The notes under the pieces are model-generated. The model was not told where the DNA came from, ran no database searches, and was given only the letters and a program-made list of their open reading frames with translations. 64,000 bases of DNA, taken from NCBI GenBank assembly GCA_029378245.1, contig JARKIF010000002.1, positions 2,170,001 through 2,234,000 of the forward strand. Direction: 5' to 3'. Source of the stretch: Roridomyces roridus. Lineage: Eukaryota; Basidiomycota; Agaricomycetes; Agaricales; Mycenaceae. Both the position numbers and the translations under genes were made by a program. Positions 10,434 to 22,577 of the stretch are shown piece after piece (positions within the stretch are counted from its first letter, which is position 1; the number at the start of each line of letters is the position of its first letter).

Positions 10434-13400
10434 ATGTACGACGATGACGAGCGCGACGAAGACCACGCCCTCAACACCTCTTACAGCAGCGCCTACGACT
10501 ACTCTCCTTCACGCCATACCACATCTTCCCGCCATACCACCCCATTCAATGGCTCGCCCCAGAGAGCCCTCTCCGAGTCTGCCCCAGAATACCGCCCGTA
10601 TCAGCCAGGCCAATATCTCGCGCCAATAATGACGGGGGAGACCCTCAATCTGGAGCAGGAACCCCATGTCACCGGTAGCACCATCCCTTCGCACATTGTT
10701 GGCAACCCATTCTCCGACCCTCGCCCATCGTACTACGAGCACGAGGCAGAGGATCTCCACGCGGGACACGTCGACCAATTTCAGTACGACCCAGAAGCCT
10801 ACGCGTCTGGAGACTATTCACGCGTTTCCTACCCTGACGAAGACGAGTATACCGCTGCCGACGAGGACAGTGTAGACGGTGACCCCGAAAAGGGCCAGGG
10901 CGGTCGCTGGATACCTACGCAATGGGCTCCGTGGGCGTCCTCTTCTTTCGATCCCCGACAATACCCTGCCACCAGCGGCGCAGAGAGTCCACTTGACACG
11001 CGTCACTTTGGCCCAGCGCCACCTGGTCGCGTCCTTCGTCGCAACAAGTCCAAGAAACGCGTCCGACTGACGAATGGAAATCTCGTGGTCGATCTCGAGG
11101 TACCTCCGAAGCTCGTGCTGCCTCGAAGAGGAGAACCAGAGACGACAAAGACTCGTTACACGGCAGTCACCTGCGATCCGGACGAATTCGAGGCACAGGG
11201 ATTCTGTCTGCGTCAGAATCTGCTGGGACGGAGAACGGAATTGTTCATCGTTGTAACAATGTACAATGTGCGTGGCTCTTCCCTCCGTTTTTCCACCCAA
11301 GCTAACTCCCTCCAGGAGGATGAAATCCTCTTCTGTCGCACCATGCACGGTGTAATGCGCAACATTTCGCACCTGTGTACGCGAAAGAACTCTCAGACGT
11401 GGGGACCGGACGCTTGGAAGAAGGTTTGTGGTGTCAGTCCAGCTAGATCCTATTAAATTTACCCACTAGGTCGTGGTTTGCATCGTTGCTGACGGGCGGA
11501 AGAAAGTGCACCCTCGAGTCCTTGACTGTCTCACCCTTCTTGGAGTGTATCAGCCTGGAGGGCCCATGCTCAACTCGATCAACAAAAAGGACGTCACGGC
11601 ACATTTGTGAGCGTTCTGTGACTCGTGCGATTCTACAATTCACCGGTGCTTCTAGATTTGAGTACACAACGTCCTTTGCCATCGATGCCAACCTCAAATT
11701 CAGATATCCGGACGTGAGTTCGTCGTTAGCCATGTCGACGACCACTGACTCGGCTTTAGAAAGGAATTGTACCAACTCAAGTCATATTCTGTATGAAAGA
11801 GAAGAATCAAAAGAAGATCAACAGTCACAGATGGGCTTTTAATGCATTTTGTCCGCTGTTGCAGCCCAACGTTTGCGTGTTGCTGGATGTGGGGACGCTA
11901 CCAGGTCCCACCGCAATCTATCGCCTTTGGAAAGCTTTTGATGTCAACTCGAGAGTCGCCGGCGCGTGCGGTGAAATATCTGTGTACAAGGGCAGGGCAT
12001 GGGAACTATTGTTGAACCCGTTGGGTAGGTCGTACGATCTCCGTGTCGATTCGACGCTGATATATGCCATCATAGTGGCAGCGCAGAATTTCGAATACAA
12101 GATCAGTTGTATTCTGGACAAGACCACAGAGTCCATGTTTGGATATATCAGTGTCCTGGTTCGTCCGTGCTTGTATCAGCAACTCCTTGCTTAGTGCACT
12201 GTAGCCTGGTGCTTTCTCCGCCTATCGGTACATTGCGCTCCTGAACGACAAACAAGGCATCGGCCCTTTGGCTTCCTACTTCAAGGGAGAAGTTCTTCAT
12301 GGCCACAACACGGACGTATTCACCTCTAACATGTGTATGCCGACTTTTGCTTTGGGTGACCTGTACTAAAACAGCATCAGATTTGGCTGAAGACGTGGGT
12401 TTTCACCACAAAAAATCGACGTGCGGCTAACCTTGATTAGCGAATACTGTGCTTTGAGTTGGTGGCGAAAGCCAACTCGAGCTGGACGTTAACCTATGTC
12501 AAGGGAGCCGTCGCGGAGACTGATGTGCCGGATGGCCTGGCCGAGTTCATCGGTCAACGAAGACGGTGGCTGAATGGGTCGTTCTTTGCTGCTACATATG
12601 CCATTGCGCACTTTGGTCAGATCCTGCGTTCCGGGCACAGTTTCGTTCGCAAGGTTTTCCTGACGATTGAGACTGGGTATACCATCATCAACCTTGTATT
12701 TTCCTGGTTCAGCATCGTGAGTCCCATCTTTTCCTCGGAGTCCTCTGTGCTGATATAGGCCAGGGGAATATGTATATTTTCTTTGTAATATTAACCTCGT
12801 CCTTGGAGGACCCCTTGTTCGGGATGCCGGCCATCAAGTATGTAAACGCTGTGCTTCAGGTCAGGGTACAGATATCGTCGGGGAAATTTCGTTGACGGTT
12901 TTCTAGTATGCGATGGCCTCGGTGGTCATCGCTTGTTTCTTGTTCTCTATGGGAAACAAACCGTATGCGTACGTGCTTTGTCGATGATGCGTCCAGAATC
13001 CTTATATAGGTGTCCCCAGAGCCAGGTGGAAGTACAAAATCACCGCCATCTCCCTGGCGGTTCTGATGGCGTACATGATTTTTGCCTCTATAATGTGTGC
13101 TGTATCCGCCGCTCGCCAGGGAGGAGGAGCCAACTCTGTGATGCTTTTCTCCGTTGTGATCACATATGGGCGTAAGTGTCTTCCCCGAGAGTGCAAGGGT
13201 GTCTGCTGACGTACGCCAGTATATGCAAGCAGCAGCATCCTCGCGTTGGACCCGTGGCATATGCTAACCAGTTTCATACCTTACCTGTTACTTTCGCCAA
13301 GCTATATCAATATACTCAACATGTAGGTGGACTGCGCGTCTCTTCACGCTGGTGTTGACTTGTTCAGCTATGCCTTTTCCAACTTGGACGATGTTGGTCG

Positions 13401-13983
13401 CCGTTTCAACCGCAGAGCATTCTCCTTATACATTCTTTCCAGATCTCCTGGGGAACCAAACAAGACTCCATCGTCGAAAGCGATCTTGGGGCTGTTGTGC
13501 AAGACATTCATGCCCAGGTCGATGTCGAGATGTTCACTGATAAAGCGGACACGAACAACATTTACGAGGAGGCGTTATCCAATTTGAAGAACCGAAAGCC
13601 CGCGTTCACGGCAAACACTCCGATGAGCAATTCGGAGAGGGATCAAGTGGCCAAGGATTATTACGCCAATGTCAGGACGAATGTTCTCCTGTCCTGGGTC
13701 TTGTCGAATGTATGTTTCATCGAGACGCGTGGATTTTTCTGACGCCCCTCAGGGTCTCTTGCTCGTCGGGATTCTAGGAGGAGGCGCCAACCCATCTGGA
13801 ACGTTTGACCCGAACGCGCAGATGAGCCGCACCAAGGCTTACCTGACTTTCATTCTCGCTTTCACCGCAATACAAAACCTGATTGTGGGTCTCCCTAGTT
13901 CCTCGATGGCAGACACTAATTGAAAACCACAGCGTTTTACTGCTTCGACATGTTATTTATTGCTTCGCCTCATTACAGGATAA
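10434..13983 (+). CDS. chitin synthase (GT2 family)
   Basis: Plasma-membrane enzyme that polymerises UDP-GlcNAc into cell-wall chitin. A long acidic, Ser/Tyr-rich N-terminus (about 200 residues) is followed by the catalytic core: [57 protein letters not shown] with the catalytic aspartate, and [14 protein letters not shown] (the QxxRW motif). The C-terminal half has the membrane segments and [14 protein letters not shown]. About 16 introns break it up, including one 14-nt exon (12381-12394) that encodes most of YLAED. The last exon reads [16 protein letters not shown] and stops at 13983, giving roughly 900 residues. It has no myosin head and no cytochrome-b5 region, so it belongs to the class I-III group; the exact class needs a tree. 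Confidence 0.95.
12381..12394 (+). other. 14-nt micro-exon in chitin synthase
   Basis: Between an intron ending acagcatcag and one starting gtgggttttc lies a 14-nt coding exon. With the preceding ACATGT and the following CGAATACTG it makes N-M-Y-L-A-E-D-R-I-L, the active-site motif. Without it the frame and the catalytic aspartate are lost. Confidence 0.8.
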
Positions 13984-14028
13984 ATATGCGCTATCTATTT
14001 ACACGGAATATATTCTTGTACACAAGCT

Positions 14029-15317
14029 TCAAGAAAACAGATACTCATAAAACGACTTGGTTTCTTGGACTGGAGGTGCAGGTGGTGCAGCTGTCCGACG
14101 GAGAGGCCGCTCGGGCGAGCGGGAGGGAGAAGATGTCGACCGAGGCTGGTTGGTCCACGAGCGAGATCGCAGAGACAGCTGCGCCAGCCGAGTCTCTACG
14201 ACGAATGTTTCGTCTGGGTCAATGGAGAGAGAAGCTGTGCTCTCTACCATTGCGTCGCCCTCGCTCTCGTCGCCTCCCACATCTGACCATTCCTCATCCG
14301 TAAGGGTTTGATGATGTGTAGGGGAAGGGTCCTCTTGTATTGTGGCCATGTGTTCGACGGCCGGGTTCAAACCAGAGTCATCCCCTGCATCTGAAAAGTC
14401 GCTCGCAAACTCGGAGTCTGTGTCGAGTTGAGAGGACAGATCTATGTCCGTGGCTGGCGGCGTATCAATGGTGCTGTGGAACACCGGATAGTGGACATTG
14501 GGTCGTAACAGGTACGTTAGGCGCTGTCCAGATACGTCTTTACCTGCAGACGATTGAGCACAGGAACTATGCGAGGTTGGGAAACGCACTGAAACTGACG
14601 ATCTTGTGGTATCGTGCAGTACAGTGAACGACGTATCGCGCAAAGGCATCGTCGCTCTTCCAGATGATTTGAAGAGGGGTGCGAGATATCTCGACGACGG
14701 ATTCAGTATTCCCGACAGCTACTCCGGGAGAACCGAGATCAGGAGCCTCGTCGGGCGAAAGCATGATGCCTCCGGCGTCGAGCCATTGGAGTATCGCGGC
14801 TTCGATGTCCAGAACGAGAAGCTGGGAACGGAATCCCATCTTGCGTAGCTCGCGCCTCATCCCCTTCAAGCTCAAGGAAAACCGCCCAAAGTCTTCGGAC
14901 TTTGGGTCGGTGGTGGGAGGAGCGGAGGTTGGAACCTTATTATTTCGTGCAAGGTACACCGGAAGTGGTTCAGGAAATGTGGAACGCAAGATGGGGCCTG
15001 CAGGTCCTTGCAAGTCCTTCTTGCCGGGCTGTACTATATGGACATTGCCAGTGAAGCGGGCTGAGAATCAAGGTCAGACGGGGGTCGGAGAGGGCCATGG
15101 CCTTCCCACCATTTTCCCTTCGGCGCACCCAGCGCTTCCCGTCATTATCGTGGCGCAGAACTCTCCGCTTCTTAGGTGCATTGAGTTTGGGTTTCTCAGA
15201 GGTCGGCTCGGCAAGATGTGCGAAGCGAGATTGGATGCCTGGATTGCGAAGAATCGCAGGGAAAGAAAGCGGGGCTGGGTTATCCAAGATTCCCGGAGCG
15301 AAGTGTGGCAAGCTCAT
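14029..15317 (-). CDS. R3H-associated N-terminal domain protein
   Basis: Putative single-strand nucleic-acid-binding protein. Near residues 45-65 it has KKRRVLRHDNDGKRWVRR and, after an intron at about 15055-15103, ENARFTGNVHIV, the signature of the R3H-associated N-terminal domain. A helical part, FGRFSLSLKGMRRELRKMGF, and VEISRTPLQIIWKSDDAFARYVVHC occupy the place of the R3H-like fold. A second intron at about 14544-14590 rejoins VSFSKDVSGQRLTYLLRPN. The C-terminal third is low-complexity and acidic (DIDLSSQLDTDSE, DEEWSDVGGDESEGD), ending SFYEYLFS. The stop is 45 bp from that of chitin synthase on the opposite strand. Function in these fungi is not known. Confidence 0.85.
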
Positions 15318-15532
15318 TGCAGAGAAAGAGAGGATAGTTTCGGACGCGGTATGAGTCGGTGCGAGTCGAGATCAAGAGTGCTCGGTCCTGATCCCGGTGT
15401 TTTGCCGATCGGCATCAATGATGGGGGTCAACCCGACAAACTCGACTGCCCGACTCATGTAATTCCAATGCAGCCTGCGTGTAAATGGCCCGCTGTCGCC
15501 CTCAAATTATCAAAACTATTCTGTACAGTATT

Positions 15533-17251
15533 TCAGAGACCGCCAGTCTCGATAAACCTCCGTGCCCTCCTATCCATGCCCACCATCGTCGAGGAAACTG
15601 CCCCTTGCTTCTCCTCGTAAAGCCGGATTGCGTGGGCCTTCAAGTTGGGGCTCACGTGTTTCCAGGTTCGTTGCATTTCGTTTAATGCGACCAGGTATCG
15701 TGAGTCACCTGCAGCAGCACACTTGATGATGATCGCCTCGTATATCTGCCTGGACGGTGTGAATCCAGCGCTCTCCATTTCCTCCAGAAACACGAATGCG
15801 TCGTCGTACACCTCCTGGGTCAAGTGGAGGCTGATCATTTTCTCCAGGCTGTTGTTGTCCACGGGCGTCTCGCTCTCCTTGAGCCTTCGGAGTGCGAGTT
15901 CCCCAAAAGCAACGTTCCCAGCAGAAATACAGCCGTCCAAGAACACAGCAAATGACTCGGCGTTTTGTGCTAGTCCACGGGACTCGAGTGTGTTGTAATC
16001 CGCCAATGCGCGAGACATTGGCTGAGTCAGGATGCTGCTGTGCAAGACGGCATTGAAGGAAGTAACATCCACCAACTGTCCCTCGGCTTGCATTTTGTCG
16101 AGGCATTCCCACAACTGGTCAAGCAGCTCCGGCTTTTGTTGGACGACGCGGACGAGGGGGAGTACGGTCTTGAGTGTGGAAGGGACACCATTTTGTCGCA
16201 TTACATTCAGCGTGGTGAATGCCATCTCAAAGTTTGCTGCTCGACAACATGCCTCGAACAATGAAGCAAAATGATGCTCTTCCCGGGGAATGTCCATGGC
16301 CTTCAACACGCGCAGCACGTCGGTCGCGATATCGGGGAGACCGTTCCGGGCAGCGGTATGGAGCACAAGGGTACAGAGCCCTTCGTCTGGGGGAATGGCT
16401 AGGTCTGATACTACAGCGTACCAGCACTTGATGACTCCTTGGCCCTTGAGAAAAGAAGTGAGACTCGATTGCGCACAGAGCTTATACTATACTGACGTAG
16501 AGTGCTTGAGCAGACGAATACAGGCAGGCAAGCCAGATGGAATCTTCGACCTTGCGTACCGTCTTTTCCTCGAAAAAGGTAACGAGATCAAGTGCGAGCT
16601 TGGGATAGCCCTCGTTCGCTGCCAAGAGGATGACTGCCTGGCCTGCCGCAACTTCTGGGACAAGATTATGATTCTTCATGGCATGCAAGTACTGAAGAGC
16701 CATCTCGAGATTCTTGTCGTCAGCAAAGCGGGTGATGAGGAGCGTGTATGTTGTCTGATTTGGCGGTACTCCGAGCTCCTCCATCCTCCTCATTATAAAC
16801 GGTAATATGCCGCTCGTTTCGGTGCGATGAGCCTGGAATATAGGCGTCAGAGTAGCTAGCCTTGAGGGTCCATGTGCCATACATCAATAATGTGGTTGAA
16901 CGAGGTGGTGTCGGGAGAAATGCCCATAGACAGCATGTCCTCCAGAACGGCGAATGTGGGGAGGGCATACCCGCCGTGGGCCAAGGCGCGCAGAAGAGTA
17001 TTGTATGTCACTAGATTAGGTGCAACTCCCCGGACCTTCATCTCTGCCGCAACAGTGAAGCAAGTGGGAAACTGCGACTTGTCGGCGGCGGCTGCCATCT
17101 CCATGTTGTAGCGTGCAGTGTTGGAACGCAGCTGCGGTCGCTGGAGGGGGGCGTCGGACTGCAGGTGGGACCATGGCAAGGCACGAAGAGAAGACTCATA
17201 GCGTCGAGCAGAGACAAGGAGGTCTCTTTTCGACACTACGCGCTTTAGCAT
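15533..17251 (-). CDS. mitochondrial pentatricopeptide repeat (PPR) protein
   Basis: Likely mitochondrial RNA-binding protein. The chosen start gives MLKRVVSKRDLLVSARRYESSLR, a basic amphipathic leader suited to mitochondrial import; a longer upstream frame exists but is not PPR-like. PPR-type helical pairs follow, for example APNLVTYNTLLRALAHGG, ISPDTTSFNHIID, VPPNQTTYTLLITRFADDKN, VDVTSFNAVLHSSI and FTPSRQIYEAIIIKCAAAGD. Introns at about 16810-16857 (IID|AHRTETS) and 16441-16493 (QALY|GQGVIKC) join three exons. The specific RNA target cannot be told. The start codon is 50 bp from the RAD21 start on the other strand. Confidence 0.88.
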
Positions 17252-17301
17252 CAAATGGACCAAGCTGGGACAAACACTGACGGCGCTTGCCACCAACCAC
17301 C

Positions 17302-19532
17302 ATGGTATAATTTGCTTCCCGCCTTGCTCCCTCTTCTTCGTGCTCACTTGCTCCTCAGTTCTACTCCGAGACGATATTGTCGCGTCGCGGCCCTCTCGGA
17401 AAAGTATGGCTTGCAGCACACATGGAGAGAAAACTGTCCAAGACCCAGACGCTCCAGACCGACATTGAACAGTCCGTCGGTACGCGCCTGCGTCCTCTCG
17501 CTCGCCCCTGCTGACATGTTGTATGCCAGGCGCGATCATGGGTCAGGAGGTCGAGGTCATGGCGCTCCGGTTGAGTGGGCAGTTGCTCCTCGGTGTAGTG
17601 CGCATCTACAGCCGCAAGGCCAAGTACCTGCTCGATGACTGCAACGAGGCGCTGCTCAAGATCAAGATGGCAAGTTCCTCGCTCTATCGAGTTTCCAACG
17701 CTGAGCGCCGTTTAACAGGCGTTCCGTCCTGGGGTCGTTGACATGACCGAAGACCAACTCGCCGTGAACAAGAACGCGATTACTCTACAGGCCAACACTC
17801 TCGATATCGACCTGCTCTTGCCCGACGTCAATTGGTCAGTCCCGGCTCATGTCGTGGGTACCCTTGCTGAACCCCTGTCAATAGGGACGTGGACTTTGAG
17901 GACCGCCCCCTGCCCCAGCAAGGCCATCATCAAGCCCATGTGGATGACATCACCCTCCGAAATGCCGCCGATACTTTCCAGGATTTCGACCTCAACGACC
18001 CGTTCGATATGGGCCACGACGGTATCGGATCCCAGGACTTTTTGGACATTGGTCTGGATTGGGGAGACGGCGACAAAGCTAGCGAGAAGGACGATAACGA
18101 CATGATGAGCGTCGACGGAAGCGTCGGCGTCGGACGCGATCTCCCCGACCTCCACGAAAATCTCGACGACCAATTCATGCCAAATAACGATCCTATGGAC
18201 ATGGACCTATTTTCCAACCACAGTAAAAGCAGAGCAGGCTCTGAGCATCCATTCGATGTGGACATGAACATTGATATGCCGGATTTCGCGCTCGATATCA
18301 ACTTTGGCGACTTGGGCGATCGTGAAAAAACCCCAGGACAGGCTTCGAGAGATTGTATGTCTTTACTCAATGCCATGTCCGACTCGTCTCAAATTCTGCA
18401 TGTAGCTTCTCCTCTCAGCGACGTTCCTCTTACACCGCCTCCCGAGGAACCGGTTGCGGACAAGACTACCAAGGCCAAGCGCAAGACCAAGGAAAAGAAG
18501 CAGATCATCGACTCGGTCACTGAACTCGAAGGAGGTCCCGGTGCCAAAGTGGGCAAGCGAAACGGTGGTCTTGGGCCTGCAGTCACCACCGACGTGAGCG
18601 GCATCTTGACCGACCAACATTTCCTTCACCGGTCTTCCCTCGTGATGCGACTTGTCGAGATTCGCGAAGACCCTATCGCTCATTTCTTGCCCACCAAGGT
18701 GACGCCCAATGGGACCTTCTTTTCGGCCGCTCCACCAGGGCTTGCACCCGAACTGGCCGAGCTATTCTTGCGTCCGGTCAATACTCTATCCAAACGCAGA
18801 GGTACTTCTCCGGATAAAGGCCCCAACAAGCGGGCCAAGCTGGATGGCAGCGTTGTCGGCGACGATGAGGTCGAGCAGGGCCGGCGCGATGCTAGTGTGG
18901 CGCCGAGTATTGGTGGACGAAGTGATATCGCCGGGAGAGGGGCGAGCATGGGTCCTGATGCAACACTCGATTTCGGGGAGCCTACTCCCGTGGACGATTT
19001 CCAGCTGGACGTCCCTGAATTCGATGTCGATCTGCGCAAGTCAGTTGCGCCCTCCGAGCTCAGCCGTCTATCGACGCCCGCTCCCAACGGGACCTTTGAC
19101 GAAGGTGTCGAAAGTTATGCGGATGCTGCATGCCCTATTGTGATGTTTGATGTCAAGCCTTCGCAAACACAGGGGACAGATGAAACGGAGCCTGTGGATA
19201 ACGAGGGCAAAGGTTACAGCAAAAACACAGTCAAGGCTCTCGGTATTATTCGGAAGGAATTGCGGCCCGTCGATGGCGATGAGGATGAGGAGAAGGTTCT
19301 CAGCTTCCGCAAGATGGCCGACAAGGCTTCACGCCGCGCTGCTGCATCCTTCTTCTTCGAGCTGCTTGTTCTGGGCACGCGGGACTGCGTCCAACTAACC
19401 CAGAACGAGCCGTTCGAAAACATTGAAATCCGGGGCAAGGACAAACTATGGCATCATCAGCGCCATGCATCCGAGGCGCCTTCAAGGGCGGCCTCTGTTG
19501 CGCGCTCTATCGGGTCTGCTATGGGCCTTTAG
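17302..19532 (+). CDS. RAD21: RAD21/SCC1, kleisin subunit of cohesin
   Basis: Closes the SMC1-SMC3 ring that holds sister chromatids together. The conserved N-terminus [18 protein letters not shown] is made by an exon that is only the ATG (17302-17304), an intron at 17305-17358, then FYSETIL. Next come [21 protein letters not shown] and [15 protein letters not shown] (N-terminal SMC3-binding domain). The K-M|A-F junction uses a GC-AG intron (17670-17718, gcaagt donor). A long acidic middle contains [13 protein letters not shown], and the C-terminal winged helix is at the end ([21 protein letters not shown], about 40 residues before the end). An optional 51-nt intron at 18355-18405 keeps frame either way. 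The lack of meiotic Rec8 traits and the good fit to Scc1 favour the mitotic paralogue. Confidence 0.93.
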
Positions 19533-19667
19533 GTGGGATTACTGGTAATTTAAAGGAGGGATATTTTCTCTGCACATCTCGTATACCTATCTAGTAGTGT
19601 ACCCTCTCTTGTTTGTTGTACGTAGTCCTCTGTATCAAATATTGATGGCGTCGAATGGAGATCTGAA

Positions 19668-21177
19668 ATGTCTTCTTCCTTCAAGTCGCTTGGCCTCATA
19701 GACCCATTACTCGAGGCTCTTGAGCAAGTCAACTACACCACTCCCACTGAAATCCAGGTCGAGTCAATCCCCCATGCCCTCGAGGGCCGAGACATAATAG
19801 GCGTCGCCTCGACTGGCTCCGGAAAAACTGCCGCTTTTGCATTACCTATACTGCAAAAGCTATGGGAGGACCCCAAGGGACTATTCGCATGCGTTCTGGC
19901 ACCCACCCGTGAGCTGGCCTTCCAGATTTCGCAACAATTCGAAGCTCTGGGGTCGGGCATGGCTGCACGGTCGGTTGTGATTGTCGGAGGCGTCGACACG
20001 ATAGCGCAGTCAGTAGCCCTTGCAAAACGACCGCATGTGGTTGTTGCGACGCCGGGAAGGTTGCTGTGGCATTTGGAGAACACGAAAGGGTTCAACCTGA
20101 AGGGTATCAAGTTTTTGGTGCGTGCTTTTGCGATGATGTCCTGCAATCTTCTTGACAATATGCCAGGTGATGGACGAAGCGGACCGTCTGCTGGACATGG
20201 ATTTCGGTCCTGTCATTGACAAAATCCTAAAGCTCGTGCCGACAGAGCGCACGACGTACTTGTTCTCTGCAACGATGACTTCAAAAGTAGCCAAACTCCA
20301 AAGAGCCAGTCTCTCTAATCCCATCAAGGTCGAAGTCTCTACAAAGTGCGTGCTGCCTGGATACCGTTCCAAGACACTGAGCGTCGGACAGATACCAAAC
20401 CGTCTCGACGTTGCTACAATATTATCTCTTCATACCATTACAAGACAAGGACACCTACCTTGTTTCTCTGGCCAACTCGATGGCGCAAAATTCCATGATC
20501 ATTTTCACGAGAACCGTCCATGATGCGGGACGGTAAGATTACGCTCGCTCTTTTCTGCCTGTTTCACCAATTTTTCTCTAGGATATGTATTATTTTACGA
20601 ACACTGGGTCTTCCCGCAGTTCCATTACATGGCCAACTCACTCAGAGCCAACGGCTTGGAGCGCTGGGCAAATTCAAGAGCGGAAGCCGAAAGGTCCTCG
20701 TTGCGACCGATATTGCCAGTCGGTCAGTCATTTGCAAGCACGCGCAACTCCTCCTCATTGCATTCCAGTGGTCTGGATATTCCATCCGTCGACGTGGTCA
20801 TCAACTTTGACATCCCTACACATTCAAAAGATTACATTCACCGAGTGGGACGTACGGCTCGAGCAGGACGAGCGGGTAAATCCATTACACTTGTGACACA
20901 ATACGATGTGGAGCTCGTGCAACGGATAGAACAAACTGTCGGGAAGCAGATGGAGCTGTGGCCTACAGACGCGGAAGAGATTGCGTTGCTCAAGGAACGG
21001 GTCAACGAAGCTGGGAGATTGGCGACCGTCGAGCTCAAGGAGCAGAATGCTAATGGCAAGAACGGGCGGAAGCACAAGCGGGAGAAGGAGGGAGGGAAGG
21101 AAGATGATCGCGATCGAGACGACGATGTAGTCGAGGCAGGTTTACCGACACGACGGAAAAAATTCAAGAGTAGATAG
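19668..21177 (+). CDS. RRP3: RRP3/DDX47, DEAD-box RNA helicase of rRNA processing
   Basis: Nucleolar helicase acting on 18S pre-rRNA. All DEAD-box motifs are visible in order: Q motif YTTPTEIQ, motif I ASTGSGKT, Ia APTRELA, Ib TPGRL, motif II written VMDEAD (residues DEAD split from IKFL by the first intron), motif III SAT, IV IIFTRTV, V TDIASRGLDIP and [13 protein letters not shown]. Introns near 20118-20166, 20347-20391, 20533-20580 and 20723-20768 were needed to follow the protein. [12 protein letters not shown] and [13 protein letters not shown] place it with Rrp3/DDX47 and not Dbp8 or eIF4A. The C-terminus is basic and low-complexity (RRKKFKSR). Its stop is only 3 bp from the stop of the convergent glucanase gene. 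Confidence 0.93.
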
Positions 21178-21180
21178 CAG

Positions 21181-22426
21181 TTATACATCGGGATCTTGGG
21201 TATATACGCGGAGGGCGGCGATTTCCCAATACGCCTCGGTGAAGTTGCTAGGGTTGTTCCTTACGACTGGAGGAATCTTTGTGAGCAGAATGGATAGTGG
21301 GTAAGTGAGGCTTACAGTCGGAGCATGAAGACGGCCCGCAGTCTGTCCAAGCACTCGGACTCCCGGCCCAGTCGCCCTGGATCGACTATCAGCTACACGG
21401 TATAGCAAGAGAAGCGGAGGAAATTACACAAAAGGTGAGGTCGAATATAATCGAGTGCGCGTTAAAGTGAGAAGCATAGTCGCATTCGTCCGTGGGAAAG
21501 GCAGCGTCGGGGGTACCCCAGTTTCTTGGGTCGGGGTTCACTGTGCTCAGCCCTTGAGAGACTTCAATTGGGACGGTGGTATCGTTGCGAGCCCAGAACC
21601 ACATGTAGATGCCGCAAGAGGAGCGTTGCATGGCATACCATCCGCCTCCACCCTCGTTGAAGCCTGGGCCGTAAGAGTCTGGCTTGAAGTCGACACCGCA
21701 TCCTTGGTTGTAGTTGAAAGAGGCGTCACACGTAGTAGAGACAGTTTGACTAGAGGGTATAAGTTATTTCACAATATCAAGGCGACGCTCTCACCCGCGC
21801 TGATTCCGAGTCTGTGTCATATTGCAGTTGGGTGTAGTATGCAGCGAACCTAGGTTCTGGGTGTTCTTGTTTACGCCTGGATCGAATAACGTCAGAAGAA
21901 GCGCGTAGAATAGGAATATTAGCTTGCCTTCAATTATGTCAATCTCGCCCCCCTGAGGCCACGGACCAGCTTGAGAAACGGTCCACCTAGAGGCAGTCAG
22001 TACGCGATACCGACAAGGTTTCCTCCAATTACCAAGCTGGCCAAGTTCCACATCCCGTCGGCATGTGCCACAAGTCGAGAACCATGACAGAATCAGAGTA
22101 CGCCAAAGGAGAGGAGATCCTAACACTCTTTCGGCCGGATTCAGCGGGAGGTACCAGCTCGCGGTAGTCGGCACGCATAAGAAAGGATGTGTTGGAGGCT
22201 GCAAGTCTGGTTAGAAATGAGAAAATGGGGAAGGAGGCGACGTACCGACAGATAGATTAAGATTGACAGCAGTGTTCTGGTCGACGTAGTTCACTGTGCC
22301 GTGGGTTGGATCGCTGCCATTGTACCATTCCCACCCCAAAAAGTCGCGGCCAATGAAGGTGTCGGCGAGAGAATAAGACTCGTAGGCGAGGGCGGGGACA
22401 GAGAGGAAGAAGAGGAGGGCAAGCAT
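21181..22426 (-). CDS. secreted GH16 endo-beta-1,3(4)-glucanase-like enzyme
   Basis: Extracellular or wall-bound hydrolase of beta-1,3/1,4-glucan. The start at 22426 gives a hydrophobic signal peptide, MLALLFFLSVPALAYESY. The GH16 active site is PWPQGGEIDIIEGVN, with the E-x-D-x-x-E triad complete. Around it are VMVLDLWHMPTGCGTWPAWW, DASFNYNQGCGVDF, CGIYMWFWARND, and CGDWAGSPSAWTDCGPSSC near the end. The mature protein has many cysteines, as expected for a secreted enzyme. At least six introns interrupt it; the one just after the active site (21877-21927) has a GC donor (gcaagc). It faces the aspartic protease across 151 bp, so the two secreted hydrolases may be co-expressed. Confidence 0.9.
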
Positions 22427-22577
22427 GGTATGAAGAAAGAATACCGGGTGGCTGGCATGGTGGGTGGCTGACGGGAGGATGAGTGTATTGACCAAAAAGG
22501 AAAGTCAAGGTCACTATGTCCGAGTATGCCGCGGAGTCGTCCAGGTCAAGTTGTCAGCCATCCTTTCCTCTCTCGCC

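Noticed and set aside
14679..15620. A 313-codon plus-strand frame.
   Set aside because: Antisense to the R3H-associated gene, whose conserved motifs are on the minus strand.
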